Source: Pseudoalteromonas aurantia
Lineage (GTDB): Bacteria > Pseudomonadota > Gammaproteobacteria > Enterobacterales > Alteromonadaceae
Direction of reading: 5' to 3'
DNA: 64,000 nt
Assembly: GCF_005886875.1 (NCBI RefSeq)
Contig: NZ_PNBY01000019.1
Location: 29,330 to 93,329 of the forward strand
Shown: piece by piece, positions 46,226 through 55,708 of the stretch
Layout: each line of letters starts with the position of its first letter
Numbering within the stretch: the first letter of the stretch is position 1
Program-made: the position numbers and the translations under genes
Notes under the pieces: generated by a model
Told to the model about the DNA's origin: nothing
What the model saw: only the letters and a program-made list of their open reading frames with translations
Databases searched by the model: none

Positions 46226-46529
46226 AGACTTGCAATGCATATTACGAATAGAACTAGTCTGTATTTTTTACATCAATTTTACCTCAATAGGATCAGGCGG
46301 TTAAATTTATTACAAATAGGCACGGTGTTTGAGCATAACTAACTGGCACATTCACTTCTCCAAGTTTTGCAGCTATTAGTTAGGCGTTTCTTTTTAGCTA
46401 AACTATTCATAGTATGACTTGGCTTGTTTAGTGGCTAAAGTGATTTTAATGAAATAAATTGCATTGAAATTCGTAATTATTTATTACAAAGTATCAGCCT
46501 CACTTATTAACTATATTATTGAGCAAGCT
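46226..46529. other. 304-bp intergenic gap
   Basis: AT-rich sequence with no recognised terminator, RNA gene or repeat. It presumably holds the promoter of the small gene downstream, but no convincing -35/-10 pair stands out. Confidence 0.4.
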
Positions 46530-46847
46530 ATGGATAAGCAACTGCGGCAAGAGATACTCACACTGAGTTGGAGTATGCACGATCAGGTTGAACAAGCTGT
46601 ACTACGCCATCCTGCGGCGGCAAATGATTCGACCTTCCCAGAGAAACAACGATTATTACTCGCCGATATGGCGTTACATTTGCTGCAAACAGCCCTAAAG
46701 CCAGGGCAATTAGAAGACGATAGATTGATCAATAATCTCAATGGTATTTTGTCGTTAAGTGATGACTTTATACCCCATACGGATTTAAGAGCTGTTGCTG
46801 ATACCTTATTTTGGGCTCAGCAGAAGAAGCTTAATGAGTCACAATAA
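46530..46847 (+). CDS. Small conserved-type hypothetical protein
   Basis: 105 residues from the ATG at 46530 (MDKQLRQEILTL). An in-frame start 22 codons upstream encodes a poorly protein-like segment and is rejected. The product is acidic, predicted mostly helical and soluble, without Cys motifs or a signal peptide. I do not recognise the family. It lies 64 bp upstream of a membrane protein gene on the same strand. Coding potential is supported by the consistent reading frame and by the lack of an overlapping better candidate. Confidence 0.6.
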   Translation: MDKQLRQEILTLSWSMHDQVEQAVLRHPAAANDSTFPEKQRLLLADMALHLLQTALKPGQLEDDRLINNLNGILSLSDDFIPHTDLRAVADTLFWAQQKKLNESQ

Positions 46848-46911
46848 TTATAAGTAAAGTAAGCTGATTTTATAAACAAAATATGACACAAATACCAAGG
46901 AGGGTAGTTAG

Positions 46912-47496
46912 ATGAAAGTTCCCAGTCAACTACGAGAAGTGCTTGGCACTCATCAGTCTGGTTTTGCTTTGAGTTCAATAGGGTTAATGACGTTGTTTGG
47001 GTGTTATGTTGTCTATGTGCTTTTTGTTCGGCAAAAGACATTACCAGATGTTGCGTGGTGGCAGTGGATCATAGGTGATTTGTTAATAGTTGATGTGATA
47101 GCTGGGTGTATGGCTAATTTTACCAAAGGCACCAATGACTATTATAAGCAGAGAAGCCAATCTCGCTGGGTGTTTATTGCCATTCATTTTCATATTATTG
47201 TGATAGCTTGGTCTTACAATATTGCTCTGAATGAAAGTGTTATTATATGGGGTTATACGATAATTACTGCAGTAATTTTGAATACATTATATGGCCGAAA
47301 AGCCCAGAATGTAATAGCGATTGCTTTTGTTGTATTGGGTTTTATGGTTATCGCATCATTATCATCCCCGTTGTGGTTTCAGTGCATAGCGGGCTTATTT
47401 TTAATCAAAGTATGCTATGCGTTTTCCGTTGACCATTACGCAAATGACGCACTCTCAGAGTTTGAAGGTTCTTCAGGCAAAAAAAATCCGACTTAA
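46912..47496 (+). CDS. Multi-pass membrane protein of unknown function
   Basis: 194 residues with about six membrane helices (about residues 18-38, 48-66, 86-105, 108-126, 131-150 and 154-171). GDLLIVDVIAGCMANFTKGTND between helices 2 and 3 is polar and may be functional. A strong AAGGAGGG lies 6 bases before the ATG. The tail GSSGKKNPT is encoded by one arm of the downstream terminator, and the stop codon is in its loop. Family not recognised. Confidence 0.75.
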   Translation: MKVPSQLREVLGTHQSGFALSSIGLMTLFGCYVVYVLFVRQKTLPDVAWWQWIIGDLLIVDVIAGCMANFTKGTNDYYKQRSQSRWVFIAIHFHIIVIAWSYNIALNESVIIWGYTIITAVILNTLYGRKAQNVIAIAFVVLGFMVIASLSSPLWFQCIAGLFLIKVCYAFSVDHYANDALSEFEGSSGKKNPT

Positions 47497-47509
47497 TGTC
47501 GGATTTTTT
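47481..47509. terminator. Bidirectional terminator overlapping a stop codon
   Basis: AAAAAATCCGAC and GTCGGATTTTTT form a perfect 12-bp stem. The loop TTAAT contains the stop codon of the upstream membrane protein gene. It also serves the convergent DUF3010 gene. Confidence 0.88.
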
Positions 47510-47556
47510 GTGCCAAGAAGCTGTTATGTAAAAACGGTAACCTCTTTAATAAAGGG

Positions 47557-48003
47557 TTACTCTTCTGGGCGGTATGTTTTCTTTTGTATAAATACATAGG
47601 CATTAATAAATGCATTTTCTTGAAACTTTTTCAGTCCTGTGTCAGCAAAGTCAATCGGTAGTGGATTGCGTTTCAATTGTTCTTTAACTTCAGTCGTCGA
47701 CAGTAAACGCACATCTAAGTCTTTAATCAACTGAATGGCTGCTTCCATTTTAAATCCGGTTGCACTACCGGCAAATTTACCTTTTGGCATACGTTGACGA
47801 ATTGCTACTGAATCAACTTGATAATCTTGCATTAATTTTGCGAAATCAAATTGGAATTTTTGCATGTCTTCAGTGTCTAGGCCGACATTACCCAGTGTGA
47901 AGCGAGTTTGGCGAATATCACGAATATCAAATACGTCGTTTTCTTTAGTTAGCAAGCACAGTAGTACTTCGCTTCCCGCTATTTCAACGCCACATGTTCT
48001 CAT
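47557..48003 (-). CDS. DUF3010 family protein
   Basis: 148 residues starting MRTCGVEIAGSEVLLCLL, the usual start of DUF3010. SVAIRQRMPKGKFAGSATGFKMEAAIQ is the conserved core. The early G-V-E-I-A-G-S/N-E pattern resembles an RNase H-like fold strand, but no activity is established. The product is soluble. It is preceded by AGACAAATG-type sequence with a weak ribosome binding site. It is followed by the endonuclease-like gene only at 64 bp upstream, on the same strand. Confidence 0.85.
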   Translation of the reverse strand: MRTCGVEIAGSEVLLCLLTKENDVFDIRDIRQTRFTLGNVGLDTEDMQKFQFDFAKLMQDYQVDSVAIRQRMPKGKFAGSATGFKMEAAIQLIKDLDVRLLSTTEVKEQLKRNPLPIDFADTGLKKFQENAFINAYVFIQKKTYRPEE

Positions 48004-48066
48004 TTGTCTTTCCAGTTTATATAAAATCTCGGGCGATTATAGCAATCACTGAACTAAATCAAAAGA

Positions 48067-49071
48067 TTATAGCGAGACCTTTATGGCAATCGCACTGTGA
48101 TCTGAATATCGGATATCTTCTTCGGTTCTTTTTGCATCAAGGTGGCCGTCATAGTTATGGTATGTCAGTGTTTTTACTGTGGGCTTAATTTGATTTGGAT
48201 TAAATTTTTTGGAAGCGAGAATATAATCGAGTACATTGCCTTTTCCTTTGTAAAAATGCGTAGCTGGTTTTTCGGCCAATGAGACTGTGTTATCGGCAAA
48301 TGAATAGCTGTCAAATAAGCCAACGCTATCAAAAGGGGGGTTACTACTTATTTGAGGTGGAAAGGTTTGCGTCATGAATGACAGTGCGGGGCTATGTAAT
48401 TGGTCGTTGAAATCGCCCATAACCAAAGTGGCGCAGTTTTGTTCTCTTTGGGTTTTTAAAGCGTCATAATAAATAATTGAGGCTTCTAATGAGCGTGATA
48501 TTTGAGATTGCATTGTGCCCACGGTTTCATGCAATAAGGTTAGTAGCGGATCATCTTGTTCTGAACTGCCCAGCATATGCGCCATCGATAATACTCGTTG
48601 AGACTTAAAGTGCACGGCATAGCAGACAATTGGCCCGAGACCTTCTAGCTCTATTTTACACTTGATTGGCGTTCGGTTAAATTTAAACTGCTGCTGGTTA
48701 TTAAGGTATTCAAGTAACTCGGGGCAGGGTTCTAAGGCCTCAACGCTAGTAAAGGGGTGCGTTGAGGCCACGGCAACAACGGGATTAAATAACACCGTTG
48801 GATACATACTGTCAGGCTGTGGCATATCCACCACTGCAAAGTGTATCAACCCCAAGTCTTTACACAAAGCTTCAAGCACTTCCACACTGAAAACTTCTTG
48901 AAACACAATCACTGTAGGGTTGATATGTTCGATGAGCCCTGTGATGAATTGGGTTTTAGATTGCCACTGTGTATCATTATAAGTTTCATGAGGTTGATAA
49001 AATGAAAATGGCGGTGCTGTAAAATTGAGCAAATTTAATGAGGCGAAGCAATATTGCTGAGAATGGGCCAT
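48067..49071 (-). CDS. Endonuclease/exonuclease/phosphatase-fold protein
   Basis: About 334 residues from the ATG at 49071, preceded by AAGGT; a 55-codon in-frame extension is rejected as unlike the family. The fold is shown by FASLNLLNF, VIVFQEVFS with the metal-binding Glu, LVMGDFNDQ with the catalytic Asp/Asn, and YSDHSAIAI with the catalytic Asp-His pair. No signal peptide is evident. Substrate could be a nucleic acid, phosphoester or lipid headgroup; the sequence does not decide. Confidence 0.85.
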   Translation of the reverse strand: MAHSQQYCFASLNLLNFTAPPFSFYQPHETYNDTQWQSKTQFITGLIEHINPTVIVFQEVFSVEVLEALCKDLGLIHFAVVDMPQPDSMYPTVLFNPVVAVASTHPFTSVEALEPCPELLEYLNNQQQFKFNRTPIKCKIELEGLGPIVCYAVHFKSQRVLSMAHMLGSSEQDDPLLTLLHETVGTMQSQISRSLEASIIYYDALKTQREQNCATLVMGDFNDQLHSPALSFMTQTFPPQISSNPPFDSVGLFDSYSFADNTVSLAEKPATHFYKGKGNVLDYILASKKFNPNQIKPTVKTLTYHNYDGHLDAKRTEEDIRYSDHSAIAIKVSL

Positions 49072-49336
49072 GGAATACCTTAATTGTTTACTACTTATGC
49101 TCAATTTGAGCAGTAAATTTGCATTTAATGAATCAATTTTAGTCTTTCTCTTGAATTTCGTCACGGGCACAGTCAAAATACTTATTGGTTTGAAAGACCT
49201 CAAACACAATACAGGTAAATTACTTGTGTAACCCAATGCTTATTCGTAAAAGCGTTGTTAGGCACATTCAATTATTATTATTAATTTTTATACATGTGAT
49301 GCATTGTAGGTGTCACCACTGTAAATAGGACATATC

Positions 49337-51247
49337 ATGCCAATTATTACGCTTCCTGACGGCAGTCAGCGTACTTTTGAAAATCCAGTTTCTACTTTAG
49401 ATGTTGCTCAAGATATCGGCCCAGGTTTGGCTAAAGCCACCATTGCTGGTCGAGTTAATGGCACACGTGTTGATGCGTGCGATATTATTTCGCAAGATGC
49501 AAGCTTAGAGATTATTACAGCCAAAGATGATGATGGATTAGAGATCATTCGTCACTCGTGTGCTCATTTAATCGGTCATGCCATTAAACAATTGTTCCCA
49601 GATGTAAAAATGGCAATTGGTCCAACGATAGATAATGGTTTTTACTATGACGTTGACCTAGAGCACTCTCTAACGCAAGAGGACTTGGACGCAATAGAAA
49701 AGCGTATGTTAGCGCTTGCAAAAACGAATTACGATGTTGTTAAGAAAACCGTTTCTTGGCAAGAAGCGCGTGATGCGTTTGAAGCGCGTGGTGAAAGTTA
49801 TAAGATTGAGATCTTAGACGAAAACATCGACAAAGATGATAAGCCAGGTTTATATCACCATGATGAATATGTGGATATGTGTCGTGGTCCTCACGTGCCG
49901 AATATGAAATTCTGCCAACACTTTAAAATAATGAAAGTTGCAGGGGCATATTGGCGTGGTAATTCAGAAAATAAAATGCTGCAACGTATTTACGGCACCG
50001 CTTGGGCAGATAAAAAGCAACTTAAAGCGTATTTAAAACGTTTAGAAGAAGCCGAAAAGCGTGATCACCGTAAAATTGGTAAAGCACTTGATTTATGGCA
50101 TTGGCAAGAAGAAGCGCCAGGTATGGTGTTTTGGCACAATGATGGTTGGAGTATCTACCGTGAGCTAGAAGAGTTTGTTCGTGAAAAATTACGCGAATAT
50201 AGCTACGAAGAAGTAAAAGGTCCGATGATGATGGACCGTGGTTTATGGGAAAAGTCAGGCCATTGGGATAAATATTCTGATGCTATGTTCACAACTGAGT
50301 CAGAAAAACGTGAATATGCTATTAAGCCGATGAACTGTCCAGGCCATGTACAAATATTTAACCAAGGCTTAAAGTCGTACCGTGATTTACCACTACGTAT
50401 GGCGGAGTTTGGTTGTTGTCACCGAAACGAGCCATCAGGTGCATTACACGGTTTAATGCGTGTTCGTGGCTTCACGCAAGATGACGCACATGTGTTCTGT
50501 ACAGAAGATCAGGTAATGGACGAAGTTTCACAGTGTATCAAGATGGTTTACGATACGTATGAAACATTCGGTTTTGAAAAAATTGTTGTTAAGCTGTCAA
50601 CACGCCCTGAAAAGCGCATTGGTGAGGACGACATATGGGACAAAGCAGAACAAGCCTTGGCTGAAGCATTGAAAATCAATAATATTGAGTTTGAATATTT
50701 GCCAGGTGAAGGGGCGTTCTACGGACCAAAAATTGAATTCACTTTGTATGATTGTTTAGAGCGTGCATGGCAGTGTGGCACTGTACAGCTCGACTTTGCA
50801 TTACCTGGTCGTCTTGGTGCAACATATGTCGCTGAAAATAATGAACGTAAAACACCGGTCATGATCCACCGTGCCATTTTGGGATCTATTGAGCGCTTTA
50901 TTGGTATCTTGACAGAAGAGTATGCGGGTCTATTCCCAACTTGGTTAGCACCAAAGCAAGTGGTAATTATGAACATTACCGATAAACAAGCTGATTATGT
51001 GCACGAAACTGTACAAAAATTAAATAAACTTGGAATTAGAGCCTGTGCCGACTTGAGAAATGAGAAAATAGGCTTTAAAATTCGGGAGCATACTTTAAAA
51101 CGTATACCATATCTGCTTGTTGTTGGAGATAAAGAAGTAGAACAGCAAGAAGTAGCAGTGAGAACACGCAAGGGTGAAGACCTTGGCAAATTCTCGGTTG
51201 ATGATTTTATCGCCCATATTAGCGCCGAAATTAAAGACCGTAAGTAA
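49337..51247 (+). CDS. thrS: Threonyl-tRNA synthetase
   Basis: 636 residues, full length. An N-terminal TGS domain ([20 protein letters not shown]) is followed by the editing domain with [15 protein letters not shown], the class II catalytic domain with MNCPGHV (zinc Cys) and [19 protein letters not shown] motif 2, and a C-terminal anticodon-binding domain. It charges tRNA-Thr and clears mischarged serine. AGGAC precedes the ATG. It heads the thrS-infC-rpmI-rplT cluster. In E. coli it represses its own translation; a similar leader here was not resolved. Confidence 0.98.
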   Translation: MPIITLPDGSQRTFENPVSTLDVAQDIGPGLAKATIAGRVNGTRVDACDIISQDASLEIITAKDDDGLEIIRHSCAHLIGHAIKQLFPDVKMAIGPTIDNGFYYDVDLEHSLTQEDLDAIEKRMLALAKTNYDVVKKTVSWQEARDAFEARGESYKIEILDENIDKDDKPGLYHHDEYVDMCRGPHVPNMKFCQHFKIMKVAGAYWRGNSENKMLQRIYGTAWADKKQLKAYLKRLEEAEKRDHRKIGKALDLWHWQEEAPGMVFWHNDGWSIYRELEEFVREKLREYSYEEVKGPMMMDRGLWEKSGHWDKYSDAMFTTESEKREYAIKPMNCPGHVQIFNQGLKSYRDLPLRMAEFGCCHRNEPSGALHGLMRVRGFTQDDAHVFCTEDQVMDEVSQCIKMVYDTYETFGFEKIVVKLSTRPEKRIGEDDIWDKAEQALAEALKINNIEFEYLPGEGAFYGPKIEFTLYDCLERAWQCGTVQLDFALPGRLGATYVAENNERKTPVMIHRAILGSIERFIGILTEEYAGLFPTWLAPKQVVIMNITDKQADYVHETVQKLNKLGIRACADLRNEKIGFKIREHTLKRIPYLLVVGDKEVEQQEVAVRTRKGEDLGKFSVDDFIAHISAEIKDRK

Positions 51248-51330
51248 AAAATGTAAGTAATAAAACCTGTGTGCAGTAGCTAGATTCAAACTGCACACAA
51301 TATATTTTGATATTCTTGGAGGAACGTACC

Positions 51331-51876
51331 ATTAGAGGCGGAAAAAAAGGGCAAACTACAGCTCAAAAAAATCGTATCAATGAAGAAATAACAGCGAAAG
51401 AAGTTCGATTATCTGGTGTAGAAGGCCAAGAACCGAAAATCATGTCGTTAAGAGAAGCTCAGGCGATTGCTGATGAATTAGGTGTGGATTTAGTTGAAAT
51501 AAGTCCAAATGCTGAACCCCCCGTCTGTAAAGTGATGGATTACGGTAAGTTCATTTTTGAAAAAGCAAAATTACAAAAAGAACAGAAGAAAAAGCAGAAG
51601 CAGATCCAAATCAAAGAGATCAAGTTCCGTCCAGGTACTGATGAAGGTGATTATCAAGTTAAGCTACGTAACCTAAGAAAATTCTTAGAAGCGGGCGACA
51701 AAGCTAAAATCACTATTCGCTTCCGTGGCCGTGAAATGGCACACCAAGAAATCGGCATCGACTTATTGAACCGTGTTAAAGGCGATTTAGAAGATTTAGC
51801 AATTGTTGAGTCTTTCCCAAATCGTGTTGAAGGTCGTCAAATGATAATGATGATGGCCCCTATTGCTAAAAAGTAA
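51331..51876 (+). CDS. infC: Translation initiation factor IF-3
   Basis: 181 residues starting at an ATT codon at 51331, 8 bases after GGAGG. The family begins (M)-R/K-GGKK, which fixes this start; a TTG eight codons upstream would overlap the ribosome binding site. [19 protein letters not shown] and [11 protein letters not shown] are the N-domain, and [14 protein letters not shown] with [16 protein letters not shown] the C-domain. IF-3 rejects initiation at AUU codons, so the AUU start gives autoregulation as in E. coli. Confidence 0.96.
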   Translation: MRGGKKGQTTAQKNRINEEITAKEVRLSGVEGQEPKIMSLREAQAIADELGVDLVEISPNAEPPVCKVMDYGKFIFEKAKLQKEQKKKQKQIQIKEIKFRPGTDEGDYQVKLRNLRKFLEAGDKAKITIRFRGREMAHQEIGIDLLNRVKGDLEDLAIVESFPNRVEGRQMIMMMAPIAKK

Positions 51877-51903
51877 TAGGTACGGTAGAATGCGCGCGAA
51901 TTT

Positions 51904-52025
51904 AATACAGGTTTAAAGTGCCTCTGGCCACCTGTATTGACCGGTCTTAAAGAAAGGGGTGACCCTTCACCGGAATATGGTTGTAAGTTAGGCCTTCCAA
52001 GTGATGGCAACATCCGCCTACTTAC
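51904..52025 (+). promoter_or_regulatory. Structured leader between infC and rpmI (candidate L20 operator)
   Basis: Two strong helices fill the gap. AATACAGGT/ACCTGTATT (51904-51912 and 51930-51938) is a perfect 9-bp stem. GTAAGTTAGGC/GCCTACTTAC (51983-51993 and 52016-52025) is a 10-bp stem with one bulge, enclosing GATG-GCAA-CATC, a mini-hairpin with a GNRA-type loop. In E. coli L20 represses rpmI-rplT through RNA structure in the same gap. The assignment here is by position and structure. Confidence 0.6.
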
Positions 52026-52058
52026 ATTTGTTTAAGCAATACTATTGGAGTTATTGCA

Positions 52059-52259
52059 ATGGCTTATAAGCTAAAATCACACAGAGGCGCTGCGAAGCGT
52101 TTCAAGAAAACTGCTTCAGGCGGTTTTAAGCGCAAGCAGTCGCATCTTCGTCACATTCTGACTAAGAAATCATCTAAGCGTAAGCTACACCTACGTGCTA
52201 AGTCTATGGTTCATAAAAATGACCTTGGTCTTATCAACCGTATGTTACCATTCGCTTAA
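52059..52259 (+). CDS. rpmI: Ribosomal protein L35
   Basis: 66 residues, basic. [24 protein letters not shown] and [17 protein letters not shown] are the L35 signature. TTGGAG lies before the ATG. rplT follows after 15 bp. Translation is probably controlled by L20 through the leader upstream. Confidence 0.98.
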   Translation: MAYKLKSHRGAAKRFKKTASGGFKRKQSHLRHILTKKSSKRKLHLRAKSMVHKNDLGLINRMLPFA

Positions 52260-52274
52260 CAGAGGATATCAGAA

Positions 52275-52634
52275 ATGGCAAGAGTTAAACGCGGCGTTGT
52301 CGCACGTGCACGTCACAAGAAAGTATTAAAACAAGCTAAAGGTTACTATGGAGCACGTTCACGTGTTTACCGCGTAGCGTTCCAAGCAATCACTAAAGCT
52401 GGTCAATATGCATACCGTGACCGTAGAGCTAAGAAGCGTACATTCCGTCAACTATGGATTGCACGTATTAATGCAGCTTCACGTCAAAATGGCCTATCTT
52501 ACAGCCGTTTCATCAATGGCCTTAAAAAGTCATCGATTGAAATCGATCGTAAGATCCTAGCTGATATCGCAGTATACGATCAAGTAGCTTTCGCAGCACT
52601 AGTTGCAAAAGCAAAAGAAAGTCTTACTGCTTAA
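52275..52634 (+). CDS. rplT: Ribosomal protein L20
   Basis: 119 residues. [19 protein letters not shown] and [13 protein letters not shown] are the L20 N-terminal signature. [20 protein letters not shown] is the globular domain that binds 23S rRNA and, in E. coli, the rpmI leader. AGAGG precedes the ATG. A terminator follows, ending the operon. Confidence 0.98.
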   Translation: MARVKRGVVARARHKKVLKQAKGYYGARSRVYRVAFQAITKAGQYAYRDRRAKKRTFRQLWIARINAASRQNGLSYSRFINGLKKSSIEIDRKILADIAVYDQVAFAALVAKAKESLTA

Positions 52635-52655
52635 TAAGTTCATACTTATTATGCC

Positions 52656-52682
52656 AAAAAGGAGCCATGGGCTCCTTTTTTT
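52656..52682 (+). terminator. Intrinsic terminator after rplT
   Basis: AAAAAGGAGCC and GGCTCCTTTTT form an 11-bp stem around ATG, with a seven-T tail. Confidence 0.93.
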
Positions 52683-52703
52683 GATCTTGCTCATATCTTA
52701 TAA

Positions 52704-52862
52704 GTTATACTTGAAGATAAAACCCATCCTCTAATACAAATTAATCTGTATTTAAAACACCCACTCAGCAAGATTATTGCCCATTGGAAGGGGATATCTC
52801 AATTTGAAATAGACTTGGTGTTCGGTAATGAACATGTTTACATTCTGTTTAATTGGCTCGGT
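52704..52862 (+). other. Stop-free 53-codon stretch in the rplT-SDR gap
   Basis: Between two stop codons the frame reads a protein-like sequence (…HWKGISQFEIDLVFGNE…, ending FNWLG) but has no ATG, GTG or TTG start at a sensible place and no ribosome binding site. It could be a gene remnant or chance; the rest of the 52635-52947 gap holds only the two terminators. Confidence 0.25.
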
Positions 52863-52898
52863 TAAATCGTGTATTTAGCCAGTTTCATCAAGCATATT

Positions 52899-52925
52899 AA
52901 AAAACCCTAGCAATTTACGTAGGGG
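52899..52925 (-). terminator. Probable terminator of the SDR gene
   Basis: Read on the minus strand, CCCCTA and TAGGG form a short stem followed by TTTTTT, 23 bp after the SDR stop. The loop is about ten bases. Confidence 0.6.
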
Positions 52926-52947
52926 CACAGCCTAAACTTATAATTTG

Positions 52948-53772
52948 TTATTTGGTCTTAAGTAGAACTTTATCTAACATGCGTGTACTCAGTAACCTTT
53001 TTAGGTAACCCATTAAGTACGTTGGGAAGGTTACGTAATATCTGGGTTTAGCTGTTTTTGCGTTAAGTGCATGCAGTAATTTTTTATATACAGCATCAGG
53101 ACCCAACGTAAAAGCTTGTGGTGTAGAGTCAGATTCAAGGCGATTTAGTTGCTTTTGGTAATTTTCAGTATGTGCGCTGTTTTTAACATTAATATTTCTC
53201 ATAAAAGCGTGTAGCGCGTTTTCTCTAAACTTAGATAATATCGGGCCTGGCTCAATTAAACTCACTTGGATATTTGTGTTAGAAAGCTCCATTCTCATCG
53301 TATCGGCTAGCCCTTCCAAGGCAAATTTACTGGCGTTGTAAGCACCTCGATAAGGCAATGCGACCAATCCTAATACTGAAGAATTATGAATAATACGGCC
53401 AGTACCTCGAGTACGCATATGTTTGACAGCCAAATTTGTCATGGTATGCCAAGAAAAGACATTGACTTCAAATTGGGCACGTAATGCGTCGGTTGGTAAG
53501 TCTTCCACAGCACCTGGCTGTCCATAGGCACCATTATTAAACAAGGCGTCTAATTGGCCATTACACAATTCAAGAGCAAGGTTAAAGCCTTCATGAATAC
53601 TCTTGTTACACGCTAAGTCTAGCTGTATGCATGTAAGCCCTTGCTTAGTAAGTGTGTCTACATCAGATTGTTGTTTACATGACGCGATGACTCGATAGCC
53701 CTCTTTATGTAGATTAGTTGCGCAATAGTAGCCGATCCCGGTTGAACACCCTGTAATTAAAATCGTTTTCAT
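52948..53772 (-). CDS. Short-chain dehydrogenase/reductase
   Basis: 274 residues, classical SDR. ILITGCSTGIGYY is the TGxxxGIG nucleotide-binding motif. LFNNGAYG replaces the NNAG motif. HNSSVLG carries the catalytic Ser, and YRGAYNASKFALEGL the YxxxK pair. IEPGPILSKF is the PG motif. The C-terminal ~60 residues are helical and basic. Substrate cannot be told from sequence. It diverges from the M14 peptidase gene and is flanked by unrelated operons. Confidence 0.93.
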   Translation of the reverse strand: MKTILITGCSTGIGYYCATNLHKEGYRVIASCKQQSDVDTLTKQGLTCIQLDLACNKSIHEGFNLALELCNGQLDALFNNGAYGQPGAVEDLPTDALRAQFEVNVFSWHTMTNLAVKHMRTRGTGRIIHNSSVLGLVALPYRGAYNASKFALEGLADTMRMELSNTNIQVSLIEPGPILSKFRENALHAFMRNINVKNSAHTENYQKQLNRLESDSTPQAFTLGPDAVYKKLLHALNAKTAKPRYYVTFPTYLMGYLKRLLSTRMLDKVLLKTK

Positions 53773-53882
53773 AATATTGTCTTTGTATTAGCTAAAAGTC
53801 CGTAAATATGTGAGCAACATGTTATTAGCTGCATATTTTTGTTGAATCACCGCACATTGTAAGCTGTTAAATAAAATATTGA

Positions 53883-53888
53883 TATAAT
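53883..53888 (+). promoter_or_regulatory. Consensus -10 box before the M14 peptidase gene
   Basis: TATAAT lies 35 bp before the chosen ATG; TTGTAA 20 bp upstream is a poor -35. The box argues against the in-frame GTG at 53890, which would lie before the transcription start. Confidence 0.4.
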
Positions 53889-53922
53889 TGTGCTATTCCG
53901 GCAAAGAACTAGAGAATACAGC

Positions 53923-55707
53923 ATGATTGCCAGTATTATTATGTTATCAGCAACAATTAGTATGGACGCTTACTTACCGCCACAGATGGCGTGGGAAGGT
54001 AAAAGCTTGCAGTTAATGCAGGAAAATGGGCCTTTAACCACTGATTTTGAGTTAAGTGGTGGGTTAGCCTCACCTGACTATAGTCAGACTATGGCATTTG
54101 TTGAGCGGTTAGTGGCTGCAAATCCAACTCAATTTAAAGCGGTAGATATTGGTAAAAGCAATGTAGGTCGAACAATAAAAATGCTCGTTGCGTCTGAGCA
54201 GGGTAAGTTTAGTCAAGGTGATATTGCCAATAGCGCTAAGCCGACGTTGTTGATCCAATCAGGTATTCATGCTGGTGAAATAGATGGTAAAGATGCAGGC
54301 TTTATGTTGCTGCGAGATATCGCAACGGGCAAACGTTTAGACATATTGTTGAGGGTTAACATTCTATTTGTGCCAATTTTGAATGTTGACGGGCACGAGA
54401 GGCGAAGTGAATTTAATCGAATTAATCAGCGGGGTCCAATTAAAATGGGCTTTCGTACCAACGCAAATAATTTAAATTTGAACCGCGATTATACGAAACT
54501 AGATACCCCGGAAGTTCGCGCTATTTTGGCCGTTATTAAGGATTATAAGCCAGATCTTTATGTTGACGTCCATGTCACTGATGGTGCTGACTATCAATAC
54601 GACGTGACTTACGGTTATAACCCGCAATTTGCTAGTGAGTCACCTGCCATTGCAAAAGTACTAGATGAGCATTTTAAACCGCATATAGACGATACATTAA
54701 TGAAGAAAGGCCATATTGCCGGTCCTCTAGTGTTTGTAATGAATAAGCGTGATTTCAAACAAGGGCTTGCGGGTTGGGTTGCTACGCCGAGGTTTTCAAA
54801 TGGCTGGGGTGATCTCGCAAGCGTACCTACTATTTTAGTTGAAAACCACTCATTAAAGCCTTACAAGCAGCGAGTGTTAGGCACATATGTATTTTTAGAT
54901 GGTGCAGTATCGGCTTTGGCTAAGGATCATACTTTATTGAAAGAGGCTGTTAGTCAAGAATTTGCCAATAAACCGGCAAAATTAGTCGTACAACGTCGTT
55001 ATGCCAAACAACCGGATCATATTCAGTTTAAAGGGATCACATATAAGCACTTTGACAGTGCCATATCCGGTCAAATGGAAGCCAAGTATTTGGGTAAACC
55101 AGAGTTCTATGACAAACTGCCTATATTCTGGCAAAAAGATGTAGCTAAAACTGTGACGGTGCCAAATGCATTTTATATACCCCCAGCTTATCCGCATATT
55201 GTGGAAAAATTAAAGTTACATGGAGTATTAGTAGAAAAAGTCACTTCACATGACGAGATAGTAGGCTTACAGCAAGCGGTGATCACTCAGTATAGTTTTG
55301 CAAGCTCTCCCTTTGAAGGGCGATTCAGGGTCAGCGCGGAGGTGGCTTTCGATGAAGTACCTGCGAGCTCGCTCACTCATTGGTATTACGTTTCAACGAA
55401 TCAAGACAAGTCAGAATTGGTCACGCATCTGTTGCACCCTGAAGCACCAGACTCATTTTTTCAGTGGGGCGAATTCAATACGATTTTTCAACGAACAGAG
55501 TATGTTGAAAATTATGCATTGGAACCCTATGCCCGTTCTATGTTAAAAAATAACCCTGCTATGGCGTTAGAATTCGACAAAAAAATACGAGAAGATAGCG
55601 AATTCGCAAATAATGCTAAAGCGCGTTTAGACTGGCTGTATAAGAAAACCCCTTTTTATGATCAGGCTTATTTAAAGTACCCTGTATTATTTGAATTTGG
55701 AGAGTAG
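53923..55707 (+). CDS. M14-family metallocarboxypeptidase-like protein, probably secreted
   Basis: 594 residues from the ATG at 53923. The zinc site is GIHAGEIDGKD (HxxE, about residues 113-123) plus the later DVHVTDGADYQYD segment with the third histidine, and TILVENHSLKPYKQR holds the catalytic Glu region. A catalytic core of ~300 residues is followed by a ~250-residue C-terminal region. A short hydrophobic start (IASIIMLSATIS) could be a signal peptide, but its basic n-region would be present only with the GTG start at 53890, so the start is uncertain. It probably trims C-terminal residues from peptides in the periplasm or outside. Confidence 0.85.
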   Translation: MIASIIMLSATISMDAYLPPQMAWEGKSLQLMQENGPLTTDFELSGGLASPDYSQTMAFVERLVAANPTQFKAVDIGKSNVGRTIKMLVASEQGKFSQGDIANSAKPTLLIQSGIHAGEIDGKDAGFMLLRDIATGKRLDILLRVNILFVPILNVDGHERRSEFNRINQRGPIKMGFRTNANNLNLNRDYTKLDTPEVRAILAVIKDYKPDLYVDVHVTDGADYQYDVTYGYNPQFASESPAIAKVLDEHFKPHIDDTLMKKGHIAGPLVFVMNKRDFKQGLAGWVATPRFSNGWGDLASVPTILVENHSLKPYKQRVLGTYVFLDGAVSALAKDHTLLKEAVSQEFANKPAKLVVQRRYAKQPDHIQFKGITYKHFDSAISGQMEAKYLGKPEFYDKLPIFWQKDVAKTVTVPNAFYIPPAYPHIVEKLKLHGVLVEKVTSHDEIVGLQQAVITQYSFASSPFEGRFRVSAEVAFDEVPASSLTHWYYVSTNQDKSELVTHLLHPEAPDSFFQWGEFNTIFQRTEYVENYALEPYARSMLKNNPAMALEFDKKIREDSEFANNAKARLDWLYKKTPFYDQAYLKYPVLFEFGE

Positions 55708-55708
55708 G

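Noticed and set aside
49072..49236. 55-codon extension of the endonuclease/exonuclease/phosphatase-fold protein
   Set aside because: It is not like the family and lacks a ribosome binding site; ATG 49071 has AAGGT in front and begins the fold directly.
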